Source: Shewanella litoralis
Lineage (GTDB): Bacteria; Pseudomonadota; Gammaproteobacteria; Enterobacterales; Shewanellaceae
DNA: 46,555 nt
Direction of reading: 5' to 3'
NCBI RefSeq assembly: GCF_009828585.1
Contig: NZ_WSRZ01000031.1
Span: 1-46,555, forward strand
Positions within the stretch are counted from its first letter, which is position 1; the number at the start of each line of letters is the position of its first letter. Position numbers and translations under genes: made by a program. Below the pieces are notes generated by a model. The model made no database searches and had not been told where the DNA came from. It saw only the letters and a program-made list of their open reading frames with translations. Below, piece after piece: positions 8,536 through 18,741 of the stretch.

Positions 8536-8747
8536 TGCAGTTTGATTCATTTGCAGATTTTATAGATATGGGTGGCTATGCGTTTTATGTATGGTTGTCT
8601 TATGGTGTGACATTTGGCTGCTTGGCCACATTAATAACCCTAAGCATAAGACAAAAACGTAAAGTATTAATAGAAATTGCTAAAAAGATAACGCGTGAAC
8701 AACGCCTTAAAGAAACAAGAGGTACTAATCGTGAATCCAAGACGTAA
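8535..8747 (+). CDS. ccmD: Haem exporter small subunit CcmD
   Basis: 70 residues. The start taken is the ATG overlapping the ccmC stop, giving [20 protein letters not shown]; an upstream in-frame ATG lies inside ccmC. One membrane helix (about 15-38) is followed by a basic cytoplasmic tail, as in CcmD, which holds CcmC, CcmE and CcmAB together during haem loading. Its end overlaps the start of ccmE by 17 bases. Confidence 0.92.
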   Translation: MQFDSFADFIDMGGYAFYVWLSYGVTFGCLATLITLSIRQKRKVLIEIAKKITREQRLKETRGTNRESKT

Positions 8748-9222
8748 AAAGAGATTAACCTTAGCGGTAGCGTTGATTGCCGGTGTAGCAGCCGTTGCAT
8801 CACTTTTACTCTATGCATTAAATTCAAACCTTAATTTATTTTATACTCCGTACGAAATTACCCACGGAAAGAACGACACGGGTGTTATGCCAGAAGTCGG
8901 ACAACGTATCCGAGTAGGTGGAATGGTAACCGTTGGTTCAATGAAGCGCGATCCAAATAGCCTTCATGTCGAGTTTGCAGTGCACGATTCTGCTGGCGGT
9001 GAAATCATAGTTACTTTCGATGACCTACTACCAGATCTATTTCGAGAAGGACAAGGCATCGTAGCACAAGGCGTATTAGTTGAGTCAGGTAAACTGGAAG
9101 CAACAGAAGTATTAGCAAAGCACGATGAAAACTACATGCCACCTGAAGTAGCGGAGGCAATGGGACAAAAACACGAAAAACCAGAGTATTCTGAAAAACA
9201 AGCTGAAGGCTATAAATATTAA
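8731..9222 (+). CDS. ccmE: Haem chaperone CcmE
   Basis: 163 residues starting at GTG (MNPRRKKRL), with AAGAGGT seven bases upstream; an earlier in-frame GTG at 8695 has less support. A basic N-terminus and one membrane anchor (about 9-29) lead to an OB-fold domain. The haem-binding HDENY motif has His131, which forms the covalent haem bond, and Tyr135, an axial ligand. CcmE carries haem from CcmC to CcmF. Last gene of the operon, followed by a terminator. Confidence 0.95.
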   Translation: MNPRRKKRLTLAVALIAGVAAVASLLLYALNSNLNLFYTPYEITHGKNDTGVMPEVGQRIRVGGMVTVGSMKRDPNSLHVEFAVHDSAGGEIIVTFDDLLPDLFREGQGIVAQGVLVESGKLEATEVLAKHDENYMPPEVAEAMGQKHEKPEYSEKQAEGYKY

Positions 9223-9257
9223 TAGTCAACTTTAACTCTTGTGGATATTTAAAAAGA

Positions 9258-9288
9258 CAAATGCCAATCTGATGATTGGCATTTTTCT
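9258..9288 (+). terminator. Terminator of ccmABCDE
   Basis: AAATGCCAATC, a TGAT loop, GATTGGCATTT, then a T-run: an 11-bp perfect stem 36 bases after the ccmE stop. Confidence 0.88.
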
Positions 9289-9375
9289 TGATGTAGCTTA
9301 CGTATATACCTGCATGTCAAAATTCTAGCCAAGACAACTTTCCGAAGCAACAAATCTTAAAAAATATAGCACCAA

Positions 9376-9630
9376 TTAAGATAAATCATCATAAATGGTA
9401 AACGTCGAATGTGACTCAGAGAAAGCTTGCTCTATCAATTGTATCTGAGCTTGTTTTTCAACGCTTTTGGGGATTGGTTTGTAATAGAGACTACTACAAC
9501 TGATCTCGAATACTCGGCATAATTCACTCATTTTAAAGCCTCGGTTTGCTTTCTTTACTTCGCGCATCATTTTAAGTTTTGATTGTCTCGAATGAAGAAA
9601 GTGAGGCAAAAGCGATTCGAGTACGTTCAT
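9376..9630 (-). pseudogene. IS3-family OrfB transposase, N-terminal fragment
   Basis: 84 residues with the HTH_21-type start of IS3-family OrfB: a segment like FKMSELCRVFEISCSSLYYK followed by a linker and the ESHSTF region, which in intact proteins continues into the DDE catalytic core. Here it stops 11 codons later (TIYDDLS) and the whole integrase domain is missing. It abuts the IS630-like fragment at its 5' side, so it has been cut at both ends. Not functional. Confidence 0.75.
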
Positions 9631-9631
9631 C

Positions 9632-10019
9632 TTTTGGGTGCGGTTTGTCCGAGAAATGGAGCAACTAAGGCCTTCGTTTCACCTTACATCAAGAAAGAGG
9701 TCATGCGACAACACTTGAGTTAAATCTCCATGGCGACATCAAGCGGGCGCTATGCAGTCGTCATAATGGATGGCGCAAGTTGGCATGCTAATGATATTAC
9801 AGATGATTTTAGAACCTTTCTAGCATAAAGCTACCGCTTTATTCTCTGTAATTTAACCCAATTAAGCAAGTTTGGAGTTAGTTAAGGCTGCATAGGTTAG
9901 CTAATCGTTGCTTAGAAGGTTACGAGTCAATAGTCGACGCCTGTAGTGAGGCATGGAATGCATTCATTGAAGATAAAGAGCGTGTAAAACAATATGCAAT
10001 CGACAATGGGCAACGATGA
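9632..10019 (+). pseudogene. IS630-family transposase remnant (DDE domain)
   Basis: Translation gives GAVCPRNGATKAFVSPYIKK, then RYAVVIMDGASWHAND, LPLYSL-x-FNPIKQVWS-x-L and CLEGYESIVDACSEAWNAF, the catalytic half of an IS630-type transposase (second Asp in VIMDGASWH; the glutamate expected in NPIEQ is now Lys). It is broken by stops at 9721, 9826, 9849 and 9979 and by a frameshift between about 9826 and 9831. The N-terminal half is absent. A right terminal repeat follows at 10018-10046. Clearly dead. Confidence 0.85.
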
Positions 10020-10046
10020 TCACTTAGTTATGCGGAATGGCATAAC
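10018..10046 (+). repeat. Right terminal repeat of the IS630-like remnant
   Basis: The reverse complement begins GTTATGCCATTCCGCA and ends GTGATC, matching the left end of the IS630-like element at 46163-46192 (GTTATACCATTCCGCA, then GTGATC). This identifies it as the outer end of an element of the same family. Confidence 0.65.
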
Positions 10047-10070
10047 AATGTCTGTAAAAAATATAGACAT

Positions 10071-10097
10071 AAAAAAACCGAGCCTAAGCTCGGTTTT
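10071..10097 (-). terminator. Terminator of the alpha operon
   Basis: AAACCGAGC, a 4-base loop, GCTCGGTTT, with seven T on the minus-strand side, 19 bases beyond the rplQ stop. A weaker A/T-rich hairpin (10048-10070) follows it. Confidence 0.88.
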
Positions 10098-10115
10098 TAA
10101 TTGAGTAATTAATAA

Positions 10116-10511
10116 TTACTCTGCAGCTTCAACTTCAACAGCTTCAGCAGCTTCAGGGCGACCTACTAGTTCGATGTAAGCCATTGGGGCTTTATCACCG
10201 GCACGTAGACCACACTTAAGAATACGAGTGTAACCACCAGGACGTTCCTGGAAGCGTGGACCCAATTCAGTAAATAACTTACCTACGACTTCAGCGTCGC
10301 GAGTACGAGCGAAAGCTAAACGGCGATTTGCAACGCTGTCAACTTTAGCAAGTGTTATTAGAGGTTCAACTACGCGACGCAGTTCTTTCGCTTTAACAGT
10401 AGTTGTCTTGATAATCTCATGACGAACTATTGAACAAGCCATGTTACGGAACATAGCTTGACGATGACTGCTGTTGCGGTTTAGTTGACGACCACTCTTA
10501 CGATGGCGCAT
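10116..10511 (-). CDS. rplQ: Ribosomal protein L17 (bL17)
   Basis: 131 residues beginning [18 protein letters not shown], the diagnostic L17 start. L17 is a 50S protein near the polypeptide exit side. The acidic, alanine-rich tail ([11 protein letters not shown]) is a common gammaproteobacterial extension. Last gene of the alpha operon, 40 bases after rpoA and followed by an intrinsic terminator. Confidence 0.97.
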   Translation of the reverse strand: MRHRKSGRQLNRNSSHRQAMFRNMACSIVRHEIIKTTTVKAKELRRVVEPLITLAKVDSVANRRLAFARTRDAEVVGKLFTELGPRFQERPGGYTRILKCGLRAGDKAPMAYIELVGRPEAAEAVEVEAAE

Positions 10512-10551
10512 GACCTAATCCTTATAACCTAAATCTGTACTAACCTGAGAC

Positions 10552-11541
10552 TTATAGGTCGTCTGCTAAACTAGCTGGAGGCCAGTTTTCAAGACGCATA
10601 CCTAACGACAGTCCGCGAGACGCTAAAACATCCTTGATTTCAGTAAGAGATTTCTTACCTAAGTTAGGTGTCTTAAGCAGCTCAACTTCAGTGCGTTGTA
10701 CCAGATCTCCGATGTAATGAATCGCTTCGGCTTTTAAACAGTTAGCCGAACGTACAGTTAGCTCTAAATCGTCGACAGGACGCAGCAAAATCGGATCAAA
10801 CTCCGGTTTCTCTTCTACAACAGCCTGCTCAGTAACATCACGTAACTCTACGAACGCATCTAGCTGTTCAGCTAAAATTGTTGCAGAACGACGAATTGCT
10901 TCCTCAGGATCGATAGTACCATTGGTAGTCATATCAATCACAAGTTTATCTAAGTCAGTACGCTGTTCTACACGCGCAGCTTCTACATTATAAGCAATGC
11001 GAGCTACAGGCGAGAATGAAGCATCAACCAACAGGCGACCAATTGGGCGATCATCGTCTTCAGTTTGTGCACGAGCCGAAGCAGGCACATAACCACGACC
11101 ACGCTCAACGCGGATACGCATGCTGATATCATTATTACCGGTCAAGTGACAGATAACATGATCAGGATTCATAATGGTAACATCACCATCATGTGTGATA
11201 TCTGCTGCTGTAACAGGGCCTGTGCCGGACTTGCTTAATGTAAGCAAAGCCTCGTCTTTACCCTCGATAGTCACTGCTAATCCTTTAAGATTAAGCAATA
11301 TCTCAAGGATATCTTCTTGTACGCCTTCCTTACTGCTGTACTCATGCAGTACGCCGTCAATTTCGACTTCAGTAACTGCACAGCCTGGCATAGACGACAA
11401 TAGGATGCGACGCAACGCGTTACCTAAGGTATGGCCAAAACCACGTTCGAGTGGCTCTAGTGTAACTTTGGCGCGAGTTGAATTAACCTGCTCAATATCA
11501 ACGAGACGCGGTTTAAGAAATTCTGTAACAGAACCCTGCAT
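10552..11541 (-). CDS. rpoA: RNA polymerase alpha subunit
   Basis: 329 residues, the same length as E. coli RpoA. The N-terminal domain (about 1-235) carries the dimerisation segment [18 protein letters not shown]. The C-terminal domain (about 250-329) has the helix-hairpin-helix [19 protein letters not shown] and the RSANCLK segment that contacts UP elements and activators such as CRP. Located between rpsD and rplQ in the standard alpha operon. Confidence 0.98.
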   Translation of the reverse strand: MQGSVTEFLKPRLVDIEQVNSTRAKVTLEPLERGFGHTLGNALRRILLSSMPGCAVTEVEIDGVLHEYSSKEGVQEDILEILLNLKGLAVTIEGKDEALLTLSKSGTGPVTAADITHDGDVTIMNPDHVICHLTGNNDISMRIRVERGRGYVPASARAQTEDDDRPIGRLLVDASFSPVARIAYNVEAARVEQRTDLDKLVIDMTTNGTIDPEEAIRRSATILAEQLDAFVELRDVTEQAVVEEKPEFDPILLRPVDDLELTVRSANCLKAEAIHYIGDLVQRTEVELLKTPNLGKKSLTEIKDVLASRGLSLGMRLENWPPASLADDL

Positions 11542-11565
11542 TGTGTCCTCTCTTGTTTGTTAGCT

Positions 11566-12186
11566 TTACTTAGAGTAAAGCTCGACGATCAGCTGTTCGT
11601 TAATATCCGCAGACAAATCGCTACGTTCTGGAATACGCTTGAAAGCACCTTCCATTTTCGCACTGTCGACTTCTACCCATGTAGGCTTCTCGCGTTGACC
11701 AGCCACTTCTAAAGCCGCTTTAATACGAGCTTGAGTACGAGACTTTTCACGGATGCTTACAACATCATTCGCAGACACTTTGAATGACGGAATGTTAACA
11801 ACACGACCGTTAACCATAACAGATTTATGGCTTACTAGCTGACGTGATTCTGCACGTGTAGAACCGAAACCCATACGATAAACGACGTTATCTAGGCGGA
11901 CTTCTAAAAGTTGTAATAGGTTTTCACCAGTATTACCTTTTAGACGTGCAGCTTCTTTGTAGTAATTACGGAATTGCTTTTCTAACACACCGTAAATACG
12001 ACGAACTTTTTGTTTCTCGCGTAGCTGTAAACCGTACTCAGACAAACGTGGCTTACGTGCGCCATGTTGTCCTGGTGCAGCTTCAAGCTTACACTTCGAA
12101 TCGATTGCTCTCACACCGCTTTTTAGGAAAAGGTCTGTACCTTCTCTGCGGCTGAGCTTGAGCTTAGGACCCAAGTATCTTGCCAT
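11566..12186 (-). CDS. rpsD: Ribosomal protein S4 (uS4)
   Basis: 206 residues, the E. coli length. It starts [20 protein letters not shown] and carries an S4 RNA-binding domain (about 96-156, [20 protein letters not shown]). S4 nucleates 30S assembly on 16S rRNA and represses the alpha operon by binding a pseudoknot ahead of rpsM, which is visible in this window. Confidence 0.98.
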   Translation of the reverse strand: MARYLGPKLKLSRREGTDLFLKSGVRAIDSKCKLEAAPGQHGARKPRLSEYGLQLREKQKVRRIYGVLEKQFRNYYKEAARLKGNTGENLLQLLEVRLDNVVYRMGFGSTRAESRQLVSHKSVMVNGRVVNIPSFKVSANDVVSIREKSRTQARIKAALEVAGQREKPTWVEVDSAKMEGAFKRIPERSDLSADINEQLIVELYSK

Positions 12187-12218
12187 GATCTTTCTCCAAC
12201 TATCCTATATACGCAGTG

Positions 12219-12611
12219 TTATACACGACGTTTTTTAGGTGGACGACAGCCATTATGAGGGATAGGCGTCACATCGGTAATGTTAGTTATTTTATAACCA
12301 ACAGCGTTCAGCGCACGAATGGCTGATTCACGACCTGGACCTGGACCCTTCACGAAAACTTCAAGGTTTTTAACACCGTAGTCTTGAGCAGCAATACCTG
12401 CACGCTCAGCAGCAACCTGTGCAGCGAATGGCGTTGATTTACGTGAACCACGGAAACCAGAACCACCTGAGGTAGCCCATGACAACGCATTACCTTGACG
12501 ATCTGTAATGGTGACAATTGTGTTGTTGAAAGACGCATGGATATGAGCCATGCCATCTGCAACCTGTTTACGTACGCGCTTACGCGGAGAACGTGACGGA
12601 ACTTTAGCCAT
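12219..12611 (-). CDS. rpsK: Ribosomal protein S11 (uS11)
   Basis: 130 residues with the conserved core [20 protein letters not shown] and the C-terminal [16 protein letters not shown]11 sits on the 30S platform near the mRNA exit. It lies 17 bases after rpsM and 32 before rpsD. Confidence 0.98.
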   Translation of the reverse strand: MAKVPSRSPRKRVRKQVADGMAHIHASFNNTIVTITDRQGNALSWATSGGSGFRGSRKSTPFAAQVAAERAGIAAQDYGVKNLEVFVKGPGPGRESAIRALNAVGYKITNITDVTPIPHNGCRPPKKRRV

Positions 12612-12628
12612 TTTGGTTTACCTTCCCG

Positions 12629-12985
12629 TTACTTTCTTATTGGTTTACGTGGACCTTTACGCGTACGCGCATTGGTCTTAGTACGTTGCCCACGAAGAGG
12701 CAGGCTACGACGATGGCGGAGACCACGATAACAACCAAGGTCCATAAGACGCTTGATGTTCATTGAAATCTCACGACGCAAGTCACCTTCTACGGTGTAT
12801 TTGGCGACTTCTTCGCGTAGGATATCTATTTGAGCTTCGCTCAATTCCTTGATCTTAGCATCTTCAGCAATTGAAGTAGATGCGCAGATTGCTCTAGCGC
12901 GTGTACGTCCAATACCAAAAATTGCAGTCAATGCAATGACTGTATGCTTTTGATCAGGAATGTTAATGCCAGCGATACGGGCCAC
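12629..12985 (-). CDS. rpsM: Ribosomal protein S13 (uS13)
   Basis: 118 residues. The start is a GTG (GTGGCCCGTATCGCTGGC) with AAGGAGTGCATA before it, the same start region as in E. coli; a longer reading frame runs upstream into the regulatory leader and is not coding. S13 forms the 30S head contact to the 50S and the P-site tRNA. The C-terminus [13 protein letters not shown] is typical. First gene of the alpha operon, translation start within the S4-controlled pseudoknot. Confidence 0.97.
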   Translation of the reverse strand: MARIAGINIPDQKHTVIALTAIFGIGRTRARAICASTSIAEDAKIKELSEAQIDILREEVAKYTVEGDLRREISMNIKRLMDLGCYRGLRHRRSLPLRGQRTKTNARTRKGPRKPIRK

Positions 12986-13084
12986 TATGCACTCCTTAAA
13001 GTTAAAGGCCATCTGCGAAAAGCCCGAAAGGATACTCGACAGACGACAGATTTGCAAACAATATTTTTGGCCAGCCCATTATTG
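12983..13084 (-). promoter_or_regulatory. Alpha operon ribosome-binding-site pseudoknot (S4-controlled)
   Basis: The leader between rpmJ and rpsM contains a CAGCTCA...GGGCTGG hairpin, then GAGTATCC...GGGCTTTTC and AAGGAGTGCATAGTG, in the same order and with near-identical blocks to the E. coli alpha operon leader that folds into a nested pseudoknot and binds S4. This implies feedback repression of S13, S11, S4 and L17 by S4. Confidence 0.8.
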
Positions 13085-13103
13085 AGCTGACCAAACTTCT
13101 TTC

Positions 13104-13217
13104 TTAGCCTTGACGCTGTTTGTGTTTTGGTTCAACACAGATAACGCGCACAACGCCACTACGCTTGACGATCTTGCAATTACGGCAGATCTTCTTCACG
13201 GAAGCTCGAACTTTCAT
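13104..13217 (-). CDS. rpmJ: Ribosomal protein L36 (bL36), zinc-binding form
   Basis: 37 residues, [20 protein letters not shown] and so on, too short for routine ORF calling. It has Cys11, Cys14, Cys27 and His32, the full zinc ribbon, so it is the zinc-containing paralogue. L36 binds 23S rRNA near the L6/GTPase region of the 50S. It is the last gene of the spc operon, 23 bases after secY. Confidence 0.97.
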   Translation of the reverse strand: MKVRASVKKICRNCKIVKRSGVVRVICVEPKHKQRQG

Positions 13218-13240
13218 TTCATCACTCCGTCAAAGTAATC

Positions 13241-14581
13241 TTATTTACCAAAGCGATCTAAGTTCGCTTTGTTCACAAGATTAGCTTTCTTCATCACAGA
13301 CTCATACTGATGAGACATCATATGGGTCTGAACCTGAGCCATGAAGTCCATGATTACGACTACAATAATTAGTAGTGAAGTACCGCCAAAATAGAACTGT
13401 ACTTTCCACGCAATTAACATGAACTCCGGAATTAAGCAGATAAAAGTAATATACAACGCACCCGCTAAGGTTAAACGTGTCATCACTTTATCAATGTAAC
13501 GCGAAGTCTGTTCTCCGGGACGGATCCCAGGAATGAATGCACCACTCTTTTTCAGATTATCCGCTGTTTCACGTGGGTTGAAAACCAACGCAGTATAGAA
13601 GAAACAGAAAAAGATGATTGCTGTCGCGTACAATAATGAATACAGCGGTTGTCCTGGTGACACAGCTAATGCGAAATCGCTTAACCATGACATAGACTCA
13701 TTTTGACCAAACCACTGAGCCAGTGTGCCTGGGAACAAAATAATGCTGGATGCAAAAATTGGTGGAATCACACCTGCCATGTTCACTTTTAATGGTAAGT
13801 GGGTGCTTTGCGCTGCAAAAACCTTTCGGCCTTGTTGGCGTTTAGCATAGTTAACGACGATACGACGTTGACCACGTTCCACAAATACCACTAAATAAGT
13901 TACTGCAAATACGATAACCGCGAGCAACAGTAGTACCAATACATTCATGTCACCTTGACGAGCTTGCTCGGCTGTTGAGCCGATAGCCGATGGTAAACCA
14001 GCAACAATACCTGCGAAAATTAAAATCGAGATACCATTACCAATACCACGTTCGGTAATCTGTTCGCCTAGCCACATAAGGAACATAGTTCCGGTAACTA
14101 AACTCACAACAGCAACAAAGTAAAATCCTAACCCAGGATTGGCAACAAGGCCAGGCATGAGATTTGGTAAACCCGTTGCAATACCGATAGATTGCAATGT
14201 ACCCAACACAAGTGTGCCATATCGAGTATATTGACTGATTTTTTTACGTCCTGATTCGCCTTCTTTTTTCAATTCAGCAAGTGCAGGATGCACAACAGTC
14301 AATAACTGCATGATAATAGATGCCGAAATATACGGCATTATACCTAATGCAAAGATAGAAGCACGCTCTAAAGCACCACCCGAGAACATGTTAAACATGC
14401 CAAGGATGGTATCTTTTTGCTGAGCGAAAAGCTCTGCTAATACAGCTGCGTCAATACCAGGAATTGGCACAAACGAACCGGCTCTAAAGACGATAATCGC
14501 ACCAATCACGAACAGAAGGCGGGTTTTCAGTTCAGATAAACCGCCTTTCGCGCTTTTTAAATCAAGTCCTGGTTTTGCCAT
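13241..14581 (-). CDS. secY: Preprotein translocase channel SecY
   Basis: 446 residues from the ATG giving [19 protein letters not shown], preceded by GAGGAATAA; a longer upstream reading frame overlaps rplO and is rejected. Ten membrane helices are expected, with the plug region ([19 protein letters not shown]) and the conserved cytoplasmic loop [19 protein letters not shown]. SecY with SecE (40238-40609) and SecG forms the inner-membrane protein channel. Normal position, between rplO and rpmJ. Confidence 0.98.
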   Translation of the reverse strand: MAKPGLDLKSAKGGLSELKTRLLFVIGAIIVFRAGSFVPIPGIDAAVLAELFAQQKDTILGMFNMFSGGALERASIFALGIMPYISASIIMQLLTVVHPALAELKKEGESGRKKISQYTRYGTLVLGTLQSIGIATGLPNLMPGLVANPGLGFYFVAVVSLVTGTMFLMWLGEQITERGIGNGISILIFAGIVAGLPSAIGSTAEQARQGDMNVLVLLLLAVIVFAVTYLVVFVERGQRRIVVNYAKRQQGRKVFAAQSTHLPLKVNMAGVIPPIFASSIILFPGTLAQWFGQNESMSWLSDFALAVSPGQPLYSLLYATAIIFFCFFYTALVFNPRETADNLKKSGAFIPGIRPGEQTSRYIDKVMTRLTLAGALYITFICLIPEFMLIAWKVQFYFGGTSLLIIVVVIMDFMAQVQTHMMSHQYESVMKKANLVNKANLDRFGK

Positions 14582-14588
14582 CGACGTA

Positions 14589-15023
14589 TTATTCCTCGAT
14601 CTTGCCACCGGCAGCTTCAATAGCTGCACGAGCACCTTTGGTTACCTTCAGACCTTTTACAGTCACTGGGCGGTCAATGGTACCTGAAAGAACGATTTTC
14701 GCAAACTGGATGTTGCGAGTAATAACGTTCGCATCTTTCAGTGCATTCAAATCGACAACATCACCGTTAACTTTTGCTAGTTCGAGTAAACGAACTTCAG
14801 CTGTTACCAAAGCGCGACGCGAGGTAAAACCAAACTTAGGTAGACGGATCTTAAGTGGCATTTGACCACCTTCGAAGCCGACGCGAACGCCGCCGCCTGA
14901 ACGAGACTTCTGACCTTTATGGCCACGACCCGCTGTTTTACCTAAACCTGAACCAATACCACGGCCTACACGCTTAGGAGCAGATTTAGAACCTGCTGCT
15001 GGAGATAGAGTATTTAGACGCAT
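14589..15023 (-). CDS. rplO: Ribosomal protein L15 (uL15)
   Basis: 144 residues with the glycine-rich N-terminus [20 protein letters not shown] that threads into 23S rRNA. L15 is a late 50S assembly protein near the central protuberance. It starts 4 bases after rpmD and ends 7 bases before secY. Confidence 0.98.
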   Translation of the reverse strand: MRLNTLSPAAGSKSAPKRVGRGIGSGLGKTAGRGHKGQKSRSGGGVRVGFEGGQMPLKIRLPKFGFTSRRALVTAEVRLLELAKVNGDVVDLNALKDANVITRNIQFAKIVLSGTIDRPVTVKGLKVTKGARAAIEAAGGKIEE

Positions 15024-15027
15024 TATC

Positions 15028-15210
15028 TTATTCCTCCACCGAAACCATGTAGTACACCTTATTGATCATACCGCGAACTGAAGGTGTATCTTCAACTTCA
15101 ACAGTGTGACCAATACGACGCAGACCTAAACCGGTTAGGGTAGCACGGTGTTTTGGTAAACGACCGATGCTGCTTTTAGTCTGTGTTACTTTTAAAGTTT
15201 TAGTAGCCAT
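15028..15210 (-). CDS. rpmD: Ribosomal protein L30 (uL30)
   Basis: 60 residues ([20 protein letters not shown]), the compact bacterial form of L30 with the [23 protein letters not shown] core. A small 50S protein located between rpsE and rplO with single-digit spacing. Confidence 0.97.
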   Translation of the reverse strand: MATKTLKVTQTKSSIGRLPKHRATLTGLGLRRIGHTVEVEDTPSVRGMINKVYYMVSVEE

Positions 15211-15216
15211 GGTGCA

Positions 15217-15720
15217 TTACCCCCGAATTTCATCAACATTCAGGCCACGTTTGGCTGCGATTTGAGCTGGTGACTTCATGTGCACCAACGCATCGACAGT
15301 TGCGCGAACGATGTTGATCGGGTTAGTAGAACCGTATGCTTTTGACAGAACGTTATGAACGCCTGCAACTTCTAATACGGCACGCATTGCGCCACCGGCA
15401 ATAATACCGGTACCCTCTGATGCTGGTTGCATGTAAACTTTTGAACCAGTATGGCGACCTTTAACTGGGTGATGCAAAGTACCTGCATTCAACTCCACGG
15501 TTACCATATTACGACGGGCTTTTTCCATTGCTTTTTGAATAGCAGCTGGAACTTCACGCGCTTTTCCATAGCCATAGCCGATCTTACCGTTACCGTCACC
15601 CACTACTGTTAGTGCTGTGAAGCTAAAGATACGACCGCCCTTAACTACTTTAGAAACACGATTAACTGCAATCAATTTCTCTTGCAGATCGTCTTTTTGC
15701 TGAGCTTCTAATTTAGCCAT
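15217..15720 (-). CDS. rpsE: Ribosomal protein S5 (uS5)
   Basis: 167 residues: an N-terminal double-stranded-RNA-binding-like fold ([20 protein letters not shown]) and a C-terminal ribosomal fold ([20 protein letters not shown]). S5 lines the mRNA entry tunnel of the 30S with S3 and S4 and affects fidelity. It lies between rplR and rpmD. Confidence 0.98.
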   Translation of the reverse strand: MAKLEAQQKDDLQEKLIAVNRVSKVVKGGRIFSFTALTVVGDGNGKIGYGYGKAREVPAAIQKAMEKARRNMVTVELNAGTLHHPVKGRHTGSKVYMQPASEGTGIIAGGAMRAVLEVAGVHNVLSKAYGSTNPINIVRATVDALVHMKSPAQIAAKRGLNVDEIRG

Positions 15721-15731
15721 TTTATAACCCC

Positions 15732-16082
15732 TTAGAATTTCAGGCCAGCTTCACGAGCGGCATCTGCTAAAGCAGCTACACGTCCGTGATACTTGAATCC
15801 AGAACGGTCGAACGCAACAACAGCTACGCCCTTCTCGATCGCACGCTCAGCAACAGTTTTACCTACTACTTTAGCCGCATCTACGTTTCCGGTACTCTTT
15901 AGTTGCTCTTTAACTGTTTTTTCAACAGTTGACGCAGCAGCTAACACCTTAAATTCAGGACTGATCACCTGAGCATAGATGTGACGCGGTGTACGATGTA
16001 CAACCAGACGGTTCACGCCTAGCTCTTGGATCTTCTTACGTGCACGTAACGCGCGACGTAAGCGAGATGTTTTCTTATCCAT
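15732..16082 (-). CDS. rplR: Ribosomal protein L18 (uL18)
   Basis: 116 residues with the basic N-terminus and C-terminal [20 protein letters not shown] typical of L18. L18 binds 5S rRNA together with L5 and brings it into the central protuberance. Ten to eleven bases from its neighbours. Confidence 0.98.
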   Translation of the reverse strand: MDKKTSRLRRALRARKKIQELGVNRLVVHRTPRHIYAQVISPEFKVLAAASTVEKTVKEQLKSTGNVDAAKVVGKTVAERAIEKGVAVVAFDRSGFKYHGRVAALADAAREAGLKF

Positions 16083-16092
16083 ATCGCGTTAC

Positions 16093-16626
16093 CTACTTCT
16101 TCTTAGCCTCTTTACGGCGTACAACTTCGTCGTCATAGCGAACACCTTTGCCTTTGTATGGCTCTGGTGGACGGTAACCACGAATGTTGGCTGCTGTCTG
16201 ACCTACTAACTGCTTATCAACGCCCGTTAGGACGATTTCAGTTTGGCTAGGACATTCGGCAGTAACGCCTGCGGGTAGTTTATGTACCAACGGATGTGAG
16301 AAACCTAATGTTAAGTCTAAGTCACTACCAGCAATTTTTGCACGGTAACCAACACCAACTAACTTTAATTTCTTAACAAAACCTTGTGATACACCAACAA
16401 CCATGTTGTTTACTAGTGCACGTGCAGTACCAGCCTGTGCCCAAGCGTCAACTGCGCCTTCGACAGGTAGGAACTTAATTTGTGCATCTTCGATAACAAC
16501 ATTTACCGCATTGTTGATTACTCGAGTCAGACTTCCTTTACCGCCTTTGACGGTTAAAGCCTGTTCGTTTTTAGTCACCTCTACGCCAGCAGGGATAGTG
16601 ACTGGTGCCTTTGCAACACGAGACAT
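16093..16626 (-). CDS. rplF: Ribosomal protein L6 (uL6)
   Basis: 177 residues, two tandem L6 folds ending in the signature [21 protein letters not shown]6 lies near the sarcin-ricin loop and the elongation factor binding site. Spaced 10 bases from both rpsH and rplR. Confidence 0.98.
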   Translation of the reverse strand: MSRVAKAPVTIPAGVEVTKNEQALTVKGGKGSLTRVINNAVNVVIEDAQIKFLPVEGAVDAWAQAGTARALVNNMVVGVSQGFVKKLKLVGVGYRAKIAGSDLDLTLGFSHPLVHKLPAGVTAECPSQTEIVLTGVDKQLVGQTAANIRGYRPPEPYKGKGVRYDDEVVRRKEAKKK

Positions 16627-16636
16627 TACTAACTCC

Positions 16637-17029
16637 TTACGCTACGTAGCAGATAACCTCACCACCCGTGCCAAATTGGCGGGCGGCACGATCAGTCATC
16701 AAGCCTTTAGAAGTGGACACAATTGCGATACCCAGACCGCCCATAACCTTTGGAAGTTCGTCTTTACCTTTGTAAATACGAAGACCAGGACGGCTTACGC
16801 GCTGGATAGTCTCAACGACTGGTTTGCCTTGGAAATACTTTAATGTAATTTCTAATTCAGGCTTAGCTTCATCTGCTACGGCGTAGTCAGTAATGAAACC
16901 TTCATCTTTAAGTAATTTCGCGATTGCTACTTTTAACTTAGCTGAAGGCATCTTTACAGATACGTGGTTAGCAGCTTGGCCGTTACGAATACGGGTTAAC
17001 ATATCCGCAATAGGATCTTGCATGCTCAT
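16637..17029 (-). CDS. rpsH: Ribosomal protein S8 (uS8)
   Basis: 130 residues beginning [18 protein letters not shown] and ending GGEVICYVA, nearly the E. coli sequence. S8 binds the central domain of 16S rRNA and, in E. coli, represses the spc operon by binding the rplE start region. Conserved position between rpsN and rplF. Confidence 0.98.
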   Translation of the reverse strand: MSMQDPIADMLTRIRNGQAANHVSVKMPSAKLKVAIAKLLKDEGFITDYAVADEAKPELEITLKYFQGKPVVETIQRVSRPGLRIYKGKDELPKVMGGLGIAIVSTSKGLMTDRAARQFGTGGEVICYVA

Positions 17030-17053
17030 ATTAGCTTACTCCGTGACAAGTGC

Positions 17054-17359
17054 TTACCAGCTGGCCTTACGTAGACCAGGAACTTCACCGCGCATAGTTG
17101 CTTCACGTAATTTAATACGGCTTAAGCCGAATTTACGTAAAACGCCATGTGGGCGACCAGTTTGATTACAGCGATTGCGTTGACGCGATGCGCTTGAATC
17201 ACGTGGTAGTGCTTGCAACTTAAGTACAGCATCCCAACGATCTTCGTCAGAAGATTCTGGATTGCTGATAATAGCCTTAAGTGCTAGACGCTTTTCAGCA
17301 TACTTAGCTACGAGCTGAGCACGTTTTGCTTCACGTGCTTTCATAGATGTTTTAGCCAT
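17054..17359 (-). CDS. rpsN: Ribosomal protein S14 (uS14), zinc-free form
   Basis: 101 residues, the long form without the CXXC zinc ribbon of short S14. It ends [26 protein letters not shown]14 is a 30S head protein assembled late near S3 and S10. Ten bases after rplE. Confidence 0.98.
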   Translation of the reverse strand: MAKTSMKAREAKRAQLVAKYAEKRLALKAIISNPESSDEDRWDAVLKLQALPRDSSASRQRNRCNQTGRPHGVLRKFGLSRIKLREATMRGEVPGLRKASW

Positions 17360-17369
17360 TATGCTACCC

Positions 17370-17909
17370 TTATTTCTTAAATGGGAAGTTAAAAGCGGTC
17401 AACAAAGCACGACCTTCTTCGTCATTCTTCGCAGTGGTAGTGATAACAATATCCATACCGCGAATCTTATCGATTTTATCGTAATCGATTTCTGGGAAGA
17501 TGATCTGCTCTTTCACACCCATTGCGTAGTTACCACGGCCGTCAAACGCTTTAGCGCTTAAGCCACGGAAGTCACGAATACGTGGAATTGCAATGTCAAC
17601 TAGACGCTCTAAGAATTCCCACATACGCTCACCGCGTAGGGTAACTTTACAGCCAATAGGGTAGCCTTCACGGATTTTAAAACCAGCAACTGATTTACGA
17701 GCTACAGTTACAACTGGTTTTTGACCAGCGATTGCAGTCATGTCACGAAGCGCATGCTCCATAACTTTCTTATCTGCAACAGCTTCGCCAACACCCATAT
17801 TAAGGGTGATTTTCTCAATCCGAGGGACTTGCATGACACTGCTATAACCGAACTTTTTAGCTAGTTCAGCGACTACAGTCTCTTGATATTTATCATGCAG
17901 TTTCGCCAT
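17370..17909 (-). CDS. rplE: Ribosomal protein L5 (uL5)
   Basis: 179 residues with the conserved [16 protein letters not shown] segment and C-terminal [19 protein letters not shown]5 binds 5S rRNA and contacts the 30S head and P-site tRNA. In E. coli its start region is the S8 target for spc operon feedback. Preceded by rplX with a 13-base gap. Confidence 0.98.
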   Translation of the reverse strand: MAKLHDKYQETVVAELAKKFGYSSVMQVPRIEKITLNMGVGEAVADKKVMEHALRDMTAIAGQKPVVTVARKSVAGFKIREGYPIGCKVTLRGERMWEFLERLVDIAIPRIRDFRGLSAKAFDGRGNYAMGVKEQIIFPEIDYDKIDKIRGMDIVITTTAKNDEEGRALLTAFNFPFKK

Positions 17910-17922
17910 CGTTTACTCCAAA

Positions 17923-18237
17923 TTACTTAACGAGTTCGCTGTTCGACTTAAAGAAACGGACTTTTTTACCGTCTTCAAATCGGAAACCAACACGATCCGC
18001 CTTGCCTGTGGCTTGGTTAAAGATCGCAACGTTTGATGCTTGCATCGGTGCTTCTTTCTCGATAACGCCGCCAGTCACGCCCAATTGTGGGTTTGGCTTC
18101 TGGTGCTTTTTAACTAGATTGATGCCTTCAACAATTAATTTACCAGTAGGTAGAACTTGAGAAACCTTACCGCGTTTACCCTTGTCTTTACCTGCTAATA
18201 TTACTACTTCGTCTTCACGACGGATTTTAGCTGCCAT
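17923..18237 (-). CDS. rplX: Ribosomal protein L24 (uL24)
   Basis: 104 residues from [20 protein letters not shown]; the reading frame extends 13 codons upstream into rplN but the ATG with GGAG before it is the better start. A KOW motif (about 8-35) contacts 23S rRNA. L24 is one of two proteins that start 50S assembly. Confidence 0.97.
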   Translation of the reverse strand: MAAKIRREDEVVILAGKDKGKRGKVSQVLPTGKLIVEGINLVKKHQKPNPQLGVTGGVIEKEAPMQASNVAIFNQATGKADRVGFRFEDGKKVRFFKSNSELVK

Positions 18238-18247
18238 TTGAAGCTCC

Positions 18248-18616
18248 TTACAGTACTTCTGGTGCCAGCGAGACAATTTTCATGAATTTATCATTACGCA
18301 ATTCACGTGTCACTGGGCCAAAGATACGAGTACCAATCGGTGCAAGGTTTGCGTTAAGCAATACCGCTGCATTCCGATCGAAGCGAATGACAGAACCGTC
18401 TGGACGACGTACGCCTTTCTTAGTACGGACTACCACCGCGTTATATACATCACCTTTCTTCGCTTTAGCGCGAGGAATAGCTTCTTTAACAGAAACTTTG
18501 ATAATGTCGCCGATACCGGCATAACGACGATGAGAGCCACCCAAGACCTTAATACACTGAACTCTGCGTGCGCCGCTGTTACATGCGACGTCTAGAGTCG
18601 ATTGCATTTGGATCAT
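18248..18616 (-). CDS. rplN: Ribosomal protein L14 (uL14)
   Basis: 122 residues from [20 protein letters not shown], the universal L14 start; the longer upstream frame lies in the promoter region. L14 sits at the subunit interface and is where RsfS silences ribosomes. First gene of the spc operon, behind the S10 operon terminator and two candidate promoters. Confidence 0.97.
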   Translation of the reverse strand: MIQMQSTLDVACNSGARRVQCIKVLGGSHRRYAGIGDIIKVSVKEAIPRAKAKKGDVYNAVVVRTKKGVRRPDGSVIRFDRNAAVLLNANLAPIGTRIFGPVTRELRNDKFMKIVSLAPEVL

Positions 18617-18658
18617 TTCAAGTGCTCCGCTATCGTTACTACACAATCCCACTATGGG

Positions 18659-18686
18659 AGTATATTTTTGAACCAAATTTAAGCAA
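18659..18686 (-). promoter_or_regulatory. Candidate spc operon promoter (proximal)
   Basis: Minus-strand TTGCTT (18681-18686) and TATACT (18659-18664) with a 16-bp spacer, 43 bases before the L14 start. A second -10-like TATACT at 18711-18716 followed by GC-rich TGCGCGCC is an alternative start but has no good -35. Confidence 0.5.
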
Positions 18687-18741
18687 TAATTTACTCAAAA
18701 ATGGCGCGCAAGTATAACACCACATTTTGCGAATGCATAGC

